From NCBI GenBank assembly GCA_023488865.1, contig JAMDDG010000342.1, forward strand, positions 1 through 33,121: 33,121 nt of DNA, read 5' to 3'. Origin of the DNA: Bacteroidota bacterium. Lineage in GTDB: Bacteria > Bacteroidota > Bacteroidia > Bacteroidales > Prolixibacteraceae. Numbering within the stretch: the stretch's first letter is position 1; each line of letters starts with the position of its first letter. Below are positions 1 through 6,805 of this stretch, piece after piece. The position numbers and the translations under genes were made by a program. The notes beneath the pieces were generated by a model. It was not told where the DNA came from. It searched no databases and saw nothing but the letters and a program-made list of their open reading frames with translations.

Positions 1-610
1 TCTTATCCGTTTCCACGATCGGGATGAACTGCATCCAGGTAAGGCCCAGGCCTTTGTAGTAGTTGTAAAGCTCCTCCGCATAATCGGAAGAGTAGTCTGT
101 GATGCAGCACATGGCATTGACGGCAACTCCCTCTTCGAGCAACATTTTGGCGACGCTTTCCACCTTTTCCCAGGTAGGATGCTCCCCTTTGTCGAAGCGG
201 TAGTGGTCATGGATATGTTGCGGACCGTCGAGCGACAGGCCGATCAGCCAGTCGTATTTTTTGAAGAATTTGGCCCATTCGCGGTCGAGCAGCGTTCCGT
301 TGGTCTGGAAGCCGTTGCCAACTGACTGGCCGTGCCCGTATTTCAGCTCCAGTTCGATGGCCCGCTTGTAAAAATCGAGCCCCATCAGGGCTGGTTCGCC
401 TCCCTGCCAGGCAATAGAGACTGCCTCGCCCGATTGCTGCATTACCTGGCGGATCAACTCTTCCTGAACCTCCGGGCTCATCCTGTGGGTTTTGGTTTCG
501 GGGAACAGCGCTTCCTTCTCTAAGTAAAAACAGTAGGTGCAACCCAGGTTGCAGTCTGGTCCGGAAGGCTTGACCAGAACGGAGTTGAGGGGCTTGTGCT
601 TGAGTGCCAT
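1..610 (-). CDS. Anaerobic sulfatase-maturating enzyme (radical SAM), 5' part
   Basis: This is the N-terminal ~203 residues of a radical SAM enzyme; the rest lies beyond the left edge. Near residue 20 the motif CNLGCTYCF gives the CxxxCxxC triad that binds the catalytic 4Fe-4S cluster. It is followed by WQGGEPALMG, QTNGTLLD and a SLDGP segment, all typical of the anSME/AtsB family. These enzymes oxidise an active-site Cys or Ser of sulfatases to formylglycine, in the cytoplasm and without oxygen. The start at the CAT ending at 610 leaves only nine residues before the SPASM-type core, as usual for the family. No sulfatase is visible inside the window. The gene points leftward, away from the defence island, and starts next to a decayed carbohydrate-enzyme remnant, which suggests a former polysaccharide-use locus. 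Confidence 0.9.
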   Translation of the reverse strand, partial: MALKHKPLNSVLVKPSGPDCNLGCTYCFYLEKEALFPETKTHRMSPEVQEELIRQVMQQSGEAVSIAWQGGEPALMGLDFYKRAIELELKYGHGQSVGNGFQTNGTLLDREWAKFFKKYDWLIGLSLDGPQHIHDHYRFDKGEHPTWEKVESVAKMLLEEGVAVNAMCCITDYSSDYAEELYNYYKGLGLTWMQFIPIVETDK

Positions 611-1180
611 AGATGTAGTTTAAATAATGGACAATTAATGTCGTTTAGTTATCGAAATTCTTTGTGTTTTCTTTGTGTTATCCGTTGTGAACTTGGTGGT
701 TAAGTGTTTAAATCTCACCGAAAAGGGCCCAAGGGGATTTCAATCCGGGATTTTTAGCAAGATTTTCAAGTGTTTCCCTGGCTCTGATAGTCTTTTGGAA
801 GGCGGCAGAACACAGGGTTACACCATCAGCGGAAGCGCCAAAATCACGGATGTCAAGATCCTTGGCCCAAACATTTCCGGAAAGGAAACAGAGAAGGAGA
901 AGGCCCGCCAACTGTCTGGCCTTTTTTTGAGCAACAGGTACTATTTGCATTGTCTTGCTGTTTTTGAAGTGAAGCGGCAACCATAACCGGGTTATTGTTG
1001 CCTCCCGGTCGCCCTGGCTGGCCGAACGATCCAAAATTACACAAATCTGTCAATTTTGCGACAACGACCCGATCGCTGTGTGGCTGCTCCCGGAGCATAC
1101 TTTAGCCCTATATTTCGTCAGCGCCGATTGAACTATCATTAAATTCTAATAACCATTTAAAGTCGTATAGGTATGTTTTT
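611..1180. other. Intergenic stretch with a gene remnant and little else
   Basis: Apart from the GH28-like remnant on the minus strand at 708-950, I see no intact gene here. Open frames on both strands in 675-1098 lack family motifs or overlap the remnant. 1035-1180 is plain AT-rich spacer. The boundary between the anSME neighbourhood and the defence island therefore lies somewhere in this stretch, but no repeat or insertion-sequence end marks it. Confidence 0.5.
708..950 (-). pseudogene. N-terminal remnant of a GH28-like (polygalacturonase family) enzyme
   Basis: Reading leftward from the ATG at 950 gives a signal peptide (hydrophobic LAGLLLLCFLSG, then VWAKD). It is followed by DIRDFGASADGVT and SAAFQKTI, which matches the start of secreted GH28/pectin-lyase-like enzymes (consensus DFGAxxDG...T.AxQ.AI). 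After about residue 47 the expected glycine-rich continuation is lost. The frame runs through unrelated residues to a stop at 708, about 80 residues in total against 450-550 for a complete enzyme. The remainder is not found in the window, so this is a deletion remnant rather than a frameshifted gene. The similarity is to family consensus from memory; the signal peptide plus DFGA-DG core is distinctive but short. Confidence 0.55.
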
Positions 1181-1220
1181 GAAATAAGCGAGTTTTTACC
1201 CGTAAAAACTCGCTTATTTC
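1181..1220. promoter_or_regulatory. Perfect 19-bp inverted repeat, candidate AbiEi operator
   Basis: The arms 1181-1199 and 1202-1220 are exact reverse complements separated by only CC. They carry GAGTTTTTAC and its complement next to the loop. The palindrome ends 3 bp before a TAnnTTTG promoter element and would cover its -33 region. AbiEi antitoxins are known to bind inverted repeats in their own promoters and repress transcription, so autoregulation is the natural reading. A terminator is less likely because no T-tract follows and a promoter lies immediately downstream. Confidence 0.7.
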
Positions 1221-1223
1221 ATT

Positions 1224-1231
1224 TATATTTG
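1224..1231 (+). promoter_or_regulatory. Bacteroidota-type -7 element TATATTTG for the abiE genes
   Basis: The sequence TATATTTG fits the Bacteroidota primary sigma -7 consensus TAnnTTTG exactly. Transcription would begin near 1237-1239. That lies after the GTG at 1234, so the GTG cannot serve as start on this transcript and the ATG at 1252 becomes the likely start, with a leader of roughly 14 nt. The -33 region falls inside the palindrome. Confidence 0.6.
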
Positions 1232-1251
1232 TTGTGAGTATATTCATTCAA

Positions 1252-1971
1252 ATGATTGATATCATAAAAGATACCATAGACAGGTTCCCAATAGGATTTG
1301 TATTCACCTCATCAGATTTTCCGATAGAGGTGAATAGACTAAAAGCTGTCAATAAAGTCATAAATGTACTGGTGGCTCAGGGGAAAATCCGCCGTCTTTC
1401 CAAAGGCCGCTTTTATAAGCCTCAGATTGGCAAGTTCGGCGAATTGCAGCCCGATACTTATCAGGTAGTAAAAGACCTGATCGGGAAAAACGGTAAAACA
1501 ATCGGCTACCTGACTGGCTATTCCGTATTCAATGATTTGGGGTTGACGACTCAGATTCCTGCTTCGCTTCGGATCGCAAGCAAAAAAGAGAAAAAGTCAA
1601 TTACAAGAGGCATATACCGAATTAGTTTTGTAAAACAGGAAAACACGATAACGAAGGAGAATATTCCTCTTTTTCAGCTTCTTGATTGTTTGCGGTTCTT
1701 CAAAGAGATACCTGGCACAATGCCCGACAATGCCTGTAAAAGACTGTTAACATTGTTCAAAACCCTTACTCCGACGCAAATAGCCACCGTCAAAAAACTG
1801 GCACTTAAATACAATCCGGCTACCATTGCTTTTCTGGGGGCAATACTTGAAACAATCAATGCGGACGAAGACACTGCGGCCCTTTTCAATACCCTGAATC
1901 CCATGACAACCTATAAAATGGGAATATCGGCCGACATACTTCCATGCCAACGAAAATGGTATATAAGATGA
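1252..1971 (+). CDS. AbiEi-type antitoxin (DUF6088-like) of a type IV toxin-antitoxin pair
   Basis: The 239-residue protein opens with a winged-helix-like segment (about residues 1-60) ending in VLVAQGKIRRLSKGRFYKP, the hallmark of DUF6088/AbiEi-type antitoxins. A second part contains GYLTGYSVFNDLGLTTQIP, where AbiEi relatives carry the region thought to counter the toxin. The N-terminal domain would bind the upstream palindrome and repress the pair. The C-terminal part neutralises the nucleotidyltransferase toxin indirectly, without forming a complex in the studied cases. The ATG at 1252 is preferred over an in-frame GTG at 1234 because of the promoter position. The stop overlaps the start of the next gene in an ATGATGA string at 1968-1974, a sign of translational coupling. 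Confidence 0.85.
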   Translation: MIDIIKDTIDRFPIGFVFTSSDFPIEVNRLKAVNKVINVLVAQGKIRRLSKGRFYKPQIGKFGELQPDTYQVVKDLIGKNGKTIGYLTGYSVFNDLGLTTQIPASLRIASKKEKKSITRGIYRISFVKQENTITKENIPLFQLLDCLRFFKEIPGTMPDNACKRLLTLFKTLTPTQIATVKKLALKYNPATIAFLGAILETINADEDTAALFNTLNPMTTYKMGISADILPCQRKWYIR

Positions 1972-2921
1972 TGACACTCCACAACAACACAAAGGAATTT
2001 ACCGAGTTGATTCAGCTTACAGCTTTTCACTTCGGGATCTCTCCCGATTTTGTGGAGAAAGATTATTGGATTACGTCAGTGCTCAAGAAGCTTGCTCTGT
2101 CCGCAAATACGGGCAGTATCGTTTTTAAAGGGGGGACATCTCTGTCCAAAGGATTCCGTTTGATTAATCGGTTTTCTGAGGATATTGACATTGCCATGAT
2201 AAACGAAAATCTGACTGGCAATGCGCTGAAAACCAAAATAGGTTCGGTAGAGAAAGAAATAACAACTGACCTTACCGAAATTGTAGAACCGCAAATCACA
2301 AGCAAAGGCTCCATGTTCCGTAAGTCTGTTTTTCTGTATCCTGTTGTCACTTCCCGTCGGTTAAATAGTGGTACACCAAGGCGAATCATTATTGAAATCA
2401 ACTCTTTTGCTAATCCCCATCCCTATGCGAAACAGACAATCACCTCTTTTATTGCGGAATTTCTGAATGCAATAAACAGGAAGGAAGCTATAGAGGAATA
2501 TGGCTTGCAGCCTTTTTCAATCAATGTGCTTGACAAATCCCGGACTATGGTAGAAAAACTGATTTCGTTGATTCGATTCTCTTTCGACGAAAATCCGGTG
2601 AAGGCAGTTGGCTCAAAAATCCGCCATTTCTACGATTTATATTTTCTGGCTAACGATGAACAGTGCAGCGCTTATTTGCATTCCGACAACTTTAAAAAAG
2701 ACTTTGCAGAACTATATGCTCATGATCAACAAACATTCGATACACCCTCGGGCTGGCCAGGCAAATTGGTGGAGCTATCACCACTGAAAACCGACTTTCC
2801 TGCCTTTTGGAGCAAAATAAAAGATACCTACCGTTCCGAACTTCCTCAACTGGCATTTTCTTCAATACCAGACGAAAAAGAGGTGGCGGAATCTTTTATG
2901 GAAGTGATAAAATCAATATAA
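1968..2921 (+). CDS. AbiEii/AbiGii-type nucleotidyltransferase toxin
   Basis: The 317-residue protein carries FKGGTSLSKGF (GGTS at residues 55-58) and RFSEDIDIAM (D72 and D74). These are the GGTSL and DxD motifs of the DNA polymerase beta-like nucleotidyltransferase fold in AbiEii toxins. A later KIRHFYDLYFLA segment fits the family's third conserved block. AbiEii-class enzymes block growth by transferring nucleotides to RNA targets such as tRNA acceptor ends; the target here is unknown. Starts at 1968 or 1971 are both possible, and 1968 overlaps the antitoxin stop by four bases. A frame extension to 1944 inside the antitoxin gene is unlikely to be used. Catalytic residues look intact. The stop lies 28 bp before dndC. 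Confidence 0.88.
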   Translation: MMTLHNNTKEFTELIQLTAFHFGISPDFVEKDYWITSVLKKLALSANTGSIVFKGGTSLSKGFRLINRFSEDIDIAMINENLTGNALKTKIGSVEKEITTDLTEIVEPQITSKGSMFRKSVFLYPVVTSRRLNSGTPRRIIIEINSFANPHPYAKQTITSFIAEFLNAINRKEAIEEYGLQPFSINVLDKSRTMVEKLISLIRFSFDENPVKAVGSKIRHFYDLYFLANDEQCSAYLHSDNFKKDFAELYAHDQQTFDTPSGWPGKLVELSPLKTDFPAFWSKIKDTYRSELPQLAFSSIPDEKEVAESFMEVIKSI

Positions 2922-2949
2922 TGTGTAAATTAATAGAGAGATACATAAA

Positions 2950-4284
2950 ATGTCCAAAAAAACAGATAAAATAATAGATGAATTAATCGACCAATACTTG
3001 GAAGATGACCGTAATAATCGTCCTTGGATAATTGGATTTAGTGGAGGGAAAGATTCCACAGTTTTACTTACATTAGTTTGGTTAGCTCTTCAAAAGATAA
3101 GAGATAATGACTTAAATTTCAAATATAAACGCCCAGTATATGTCGTATGTAATGATACAATGGTCGAAAATCCTGTAATTCAAGAGTATGTACAAACTGT
3201 TTTAAACACTATTCAAAAAGCAGCTAAAGAGCAAAACTTACCTATTATGGTAAAAACAACAACCCCAAAATTAGAAGATACATTTTGGAGTTGTGTAATT
3301 GGGAAGGGTTATCCCGTTCCAAATAATTCTTTTCGTTTCTGTACAGAGAAGATGAAAATTAAACCGACCTCACAATTTATCGTAGATCAGGTAGCAGCTG
3401 ATGGTGAAGCCATTGTTTTAATTGGAACACGACTAGCCGAAAGTCAACAGCGAGCAAAGTCTATAAAAAAACACGATATAAAAGGGCACAGGCTTTCTAA
3501 GCACCCGTTAAATCCAAATACATACACCTACGCCCCAATCAAGGAGTTGATGCTGGAGGAGGTTTGGTATATCATAAATGCAATACCTTCTCCTTGGGGG
3601 TTTGATAATCAAATTCTGTTCAAAATTTATCTGAATGCAAGTGCCGATGATTATGAATGTCCTACAGTTGTAACCGATGACTCTCATAAATCATGCGGTC
3701 AGAGCCGTTTTGGATGCTGGGTGTGTACTGTGGTTAAAGAAGACAAATCTATGACCGCATTAATTAAAAACGGAACAGAATGGATGCGCCCACTTCTTGA
3801 TTTTCGGAATAGTTTAGTTGTAAACAGGAATGTTTCTGAATATAGATATTCAACCCGAAGAAATGGTCAGATTGCTGTTGACGAGACAGGCCATAATATG
3901 GGTAACTATACTATTGAATACAGAATGCAGTTATTGAAGGAATTACTTACAATTCAGAAAGAAACTCAGAACTATAGATCAAGTATTGACCTTATTACCA
4001 GTCAAGAATTGATTGCAATTCAAGTGATATGGTATCGTGATGGACATTTCAAAACAACGGTGAATGATATTTACAATGAGGTATATGGATACGATATTCC
4101 TAACGATAAAATAGGTTTACAAGAAAGACTACTTCTTGAAAAAGCATGCAATAAATCAAGTCATTACTCACTAATTCAAGAATTGCTTGCTTTACAAAAA
4201 AATAAAATTTTATTGATGAAAAAATATGGGCTTCAGAACGATCTTGAAGCAAGATTAGACACATTTATAAAGGAGACGGTATGA
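2950..4284 (+). CDS. dndC: DNA phosphorothioation sulfurtransferase DndC
   Basis: The 444-residue protein is a PP-loop ATP pyrophosphatase of the PAPS-reductase superfamily. SGGKDS at residues 31-36 is the PP-loop motif. Cysteines at FRFCTEKMKI (about residue 130) and in a CPTV...SCGQSRFGCWVC cluster (about residues 237-260) fit the DndC iron-sulfur site. DndC activates the DNA backbone and passes sulfur from a cysteine desulfurase with DndD and DndE. Length is near the usual 450-500. The gene opens the low-GC operon 28 bp after the AbiE toxin, with no clear promoter between them, so transcription may come from the abiE promoter. It overlaps dndD by ATGA at 4281-4284. No dndA precedes it. Single-stranded SspD-type sulfurtransferases are related, but the DndE partner downstream favours Dnd. 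Confidence 0.93.
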   Translation: MSKKTDKIIDELIDQYLEDDRNNRPWIIGFSGGKDSTVLLTLVWLALQKIRDNDLNFKYKRPVYVVCNDTMVENPVIQEYVQTVLNTIQKAAKEQNLPIMVKTTTPKLEDTFWSCVIGKGYPVPNNSFRFCTEKMKIKPTSQFIVDQVAADGEAIVLIGTRLAESQQRAKSIKKHDIKGHRLSKHPLNPNTYTYAPIKELMLEEVWYIINAIPSPWGFDNQILFKIYLNASADDYECPTVVTDDSHKSCGQSRFGCWVCTVVKEDKSMTALIKNGTEWMRPLLDFRNSLVVNRNVSEYRYSTRRNGQIAVDETGHNMGNYTIEYRMQLLKELLTIQKETQNYRSSIDLITSQELIAIQVIWYRDGHFKTTVNDIYNEVYGYDIPNDKIGLQERLLLEKACNKSSHYSLIQELLALQKNKILLMKKYGLQNDLEARLDTFIKETV

Positions 4285-6404
4285 TTATTAAGAGTATAGA
4301 ATTAAACAACTACCGACTTTATAAAGGAGTAAATAAAATATCATTTTCAAATGAAAATGATAAGAATCTATTTTTGATTTCTGGCGAAAATGGCTTTGGA
4401 AAATCAACTTTTTTACATTCACTACTCTGGTGCATGTATGGTCGACTAATGGTGGATATTGATGAGTCTTACCGTAAAGAAATTCAGAATGCTGGCGGTG
4501 GTTATAATCAAATGCAAATAAATAATCTAAATGAATTTTACAAGCAAAAACTTAACATCGAAGTTACCCATAGTTTATTGACGAGTATTAAGAAGCAAGG
4601 ATATTCCATTGATACTGAATATTTAAAACAGTGGTCTCAATATGCTGTTTCATTAGAATTTTCAGAGATTTTCATTCCGTCTATTCCTTGTCGCTCATTA
4701 AAGATTACTCGTTCCTATGATGTAATACGTGATGAAGAAAGTGTTGAAATTCTTATTGACGGAATAAAAAATGAACTTACCTCCGAAATCGGACATGAAG
4801 TTTTTATTAATGATTTTGTCTTAAATAAAGATATTGCTCGATTTTTCTTTTTTGATTCCGAAAAAATTGTAACGCTTGCTGAAACAAATACAATAGATGA
4901 GAAACGAAAACTTTGCTCAGCTTACAACGAAGTTCTTGGAGTGAAGAAATACGAAGATTTAAAGAGAAATCTGGAAAATTTACGTTTGCGTTTCCGCCGG
5001 AAGTCCGATGATATCGAAAGTCGTAACAAGCTGACTTCCTTGCTTTACAAGCAAAAGTCTTTGCATGAAATCATAGCAGAAAAAGAAAAGAAAACAGCAG
5101 AATTTGATGACAAACTTTTATCCCTTCGCAAGGACAATGAAAAATTTCAAATGCAACTTATGCGTGAAGGGAACGGAATGACTATCGAAGAACTGAAACG
5201 ACAGGAAGATGTTGTTACAACAACAAAAAAACGAGACGAAGAATATAAACAAAGGCTCAAAATCTTTCTCGAATATGTTCCTTTTGCTATTTCAGGTAGA
5301 TTATTACAGCAAGCAAAAAATCAATTGGAACACGATTTTAATGTTCTAAAATCTCAAAATGATATTCAAAACCAGAATCTGTTGCTTCAAAATATATCGA
5401 CAGATTTATTGTCTGCAATTGAACAACTATCAATTACTGAAAACAGTAAGAAAAAGTTGGACAATTCAATTCAAAGAATTGTTTCCAAATATCAAAATCA
5501 ATCAAGTAGTGGAGATTCTTTATTGAATGTTAGCAAAGAGACCTTCGAGGAGTTTCTATCAGTGTATAACAATATAAGGACCACTTACAAAATTGAATTT
5601 GAGCACCTGACGGACGACTATCGTAAAAATAAGCAGATTCTTAACAATGCTGTCCGTAAAATCTCAAATATGCAGAGCAATGAGAATGATTCTATCATTA
5701 AAAATATCCGTAAAAGTAAAAATGAAATAGAGAAAACAATTACAGACATAGAAACTCAGATTCGTCAGCAACATGAAATACGCGGCGGTATGAATAAAGA
5801 ATTAGCTGTTGTAAGCCGTCAAATTTCAGAGTTAAGCAAAAAGGTTAGTCTTGATGACAGCGATACATTGAAAGATAAAGTTGCGGAACAGCTTATTGCA
5901 GAGCTAAATACATTTCTTGTTTCGTTGAAAAACGAAAAAAAATTCTCATTGGAAAGACGTATTAAAGGCACAATGAATAAGCTAATGCACAAATCTAATT
6001 TTATCAGCAAAGTTGAGGTTTTAATTTTTGATGATATAATTGACATAAATCTTTATGCAAACGATGGAAATATTATCAAAAAGGAATCTCTTTCCAAGGG
6101 TGAACAGCAACTTTATGCAACCTCGCTTCTTAAGGCTCTTGTAGAAGAATCGGGCATACAGTTTCCGGTATTTATTGATAGTCCGTTGCAAAAATTTGAT
6201 AAGAGCCATGCAACCAAAATTATTACGGAATTTTACCCTACTGTCTCAAAGCAGGTTATTTTATTTCCATTACTGCATAAAGAATTGACAAAAAATGAAT
6301 TAGAAATAATGAAGCCATTTGTAAATTCTGCATTTATTTTGAAAAATGGAAATACATATTCATTTATTCAAGAGATTGATATTAACAATTTAATGAAGGA
6401 ATAG
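4281..6404 (+). CDS. dndD: DNA sulfur modification ATPase DndD (SMC-like)
   Basis: The 707-residue protein starts with a Walker A site GENGFGKST (residues 35-43). Long charged coiled-coil arms follow across about residues 220-570. An ABC signature-like LSKGEQQLYATSLLKAL (about 600-616) and a Walker B FIDSPLQKFD (about 630) sit near the end. This SMC/RecN layout and the length match DndD, the ATPase of the phosphorothioation complex thought to open or nick DNA for sulfur insertion. It lies between dndC (four-base overlap) and dndE (2-bp gap), the canonical order dndC-dndD-dndE. Base composition is as AT-rich as its neighbours, consistent with transfer of the operon as one block. Confidence 0.93.
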   Translation: MIIKSIELNNYRLYKGVNKISFSNENDKNLFLISGENGFGKSTFLHSLLWCMYGRLMVDIDESYRKEIQNAGGGYNQMQINNLNEFYKQKLNIEVTHSLLTSIKKQGYSIDTEYLKQWSQYAVSLEFSEIFIPSIPCRSLKITRSYDVIRDEESVEILIDGIKNELTSEIGHEVFINDFVLNKDIARFFFFDSEKIVTLAETNTIDEKRKLCSAYNEVLGVKKYEDLKRNLENLRLRFRRKSDDIESRNKLTSLLYKQKSLHEIIAEKEKKTAEFDDKLLSLRKDNEKFQMQLMREGNGMTIEELKRQEDVVTTTKKRDEEYKQRLKIFLEYVPFAISGRLLQQAKNQLEHDFNVLKSQNDIQNQNLLLQNISTDLLSAIEQLSITENSKKKLDNSIQRIVSKYQNQSSSGDSLLNVSKETFEEFLSVYNNIRTTYKIEFEHLTDDYRKNKQILNNAVRKISNMQSNENDSIIKNIRKSKNEIEKTITDIETQIRQQHEIRGGMNKELAVVSRQISELSKKVSLDDSDTLKDKVAEQLIAELNTFLVSLKNEKKFSLERRIKGTMNKLMHKSNFISKVEVLIFDDIIDINLYANDGNIIKKESLSKGEQQLYATSLLKALVEESGIQFPVFIDSPLQKFDKSHATKIITEFYPTVSKQVILFPLLHKELTKNELEIMKPFVNSAFILKNGNTYSFIQEIDINNLMKE

Positions 6405-6406
6405 GC

Positions 6407-6805
6407 ATGGTATTTACGCAGATAAGAACAAGTAGTAGAAACAGGGAAATAGTTATTGAATTGACACGCAAATTCAATTTGGGTGCAGAGAATGTAATTG
6501 CTCGAATTGCCATTGGTTATTCGTTACAATCAGGGATAAAGTTTGAATCTACCGATGTCAAAGATTCTGGAGGTAAAGAATATAGTAAAAGTGTGCTTTT
6601 CGGGAATTACTACCCAATATATTTAGCAATGATTTGTACGTACTATCAGATAAATGAGAACAACAAAGATTTACCTCGTTACTTCAAAATGCACCTTGAC
6701 CACGGATTACAACTTATTTATGACGATATTATGGACAATCCGAATTTAGTAGGTTACGATTATTTATTTGATAAAATACATAGCGGATTAAGTGAGATAT
6801 GTTAA
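6407..6805 (+). CDS. dndE: DNA sulfur modification protein DndE
   Basis: The 132-residue protein fits DndE (about 110-130 residues). A basic N-terminal segment with RTSSRNREIV is followed by a helical stretch NVIARIAIGYSLQSG, then a KDSGGKEYSKSVLFG turn and a C-terminal helical half ending in HLDHGLQLIYDDI. DndE is a small, mostly helical protein that joins the DndCDE complex and binds nicked DNA. It starts 2 bp after dndD. Its stop lies inside the first codons of the following gene (7-bp overlap), so translation of the modification and downstream halves appears coupled. The fold assignment rests on order, size and the RIA.....S pattern. Confidence 0.88.
   Translation: MVFTQIRTSSRNREIVIELTRKFNLGAENVIARIAIGYSLQSGIKFESTDVKDSGGKEYSKSVLFGNYYPIYLAMICTYYQINENNKDLPRYFKMHLDHGLQLIYDDIMDNPNLVGYDYLFDKIHSGLSEIC

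Noticed and set aside
675..986. Plus-strand 103-codon open frame
   Set aside because: It lies opposite the GH28-like remnant, has no family pattern, no signal and no promoter; it is a shadow frame.
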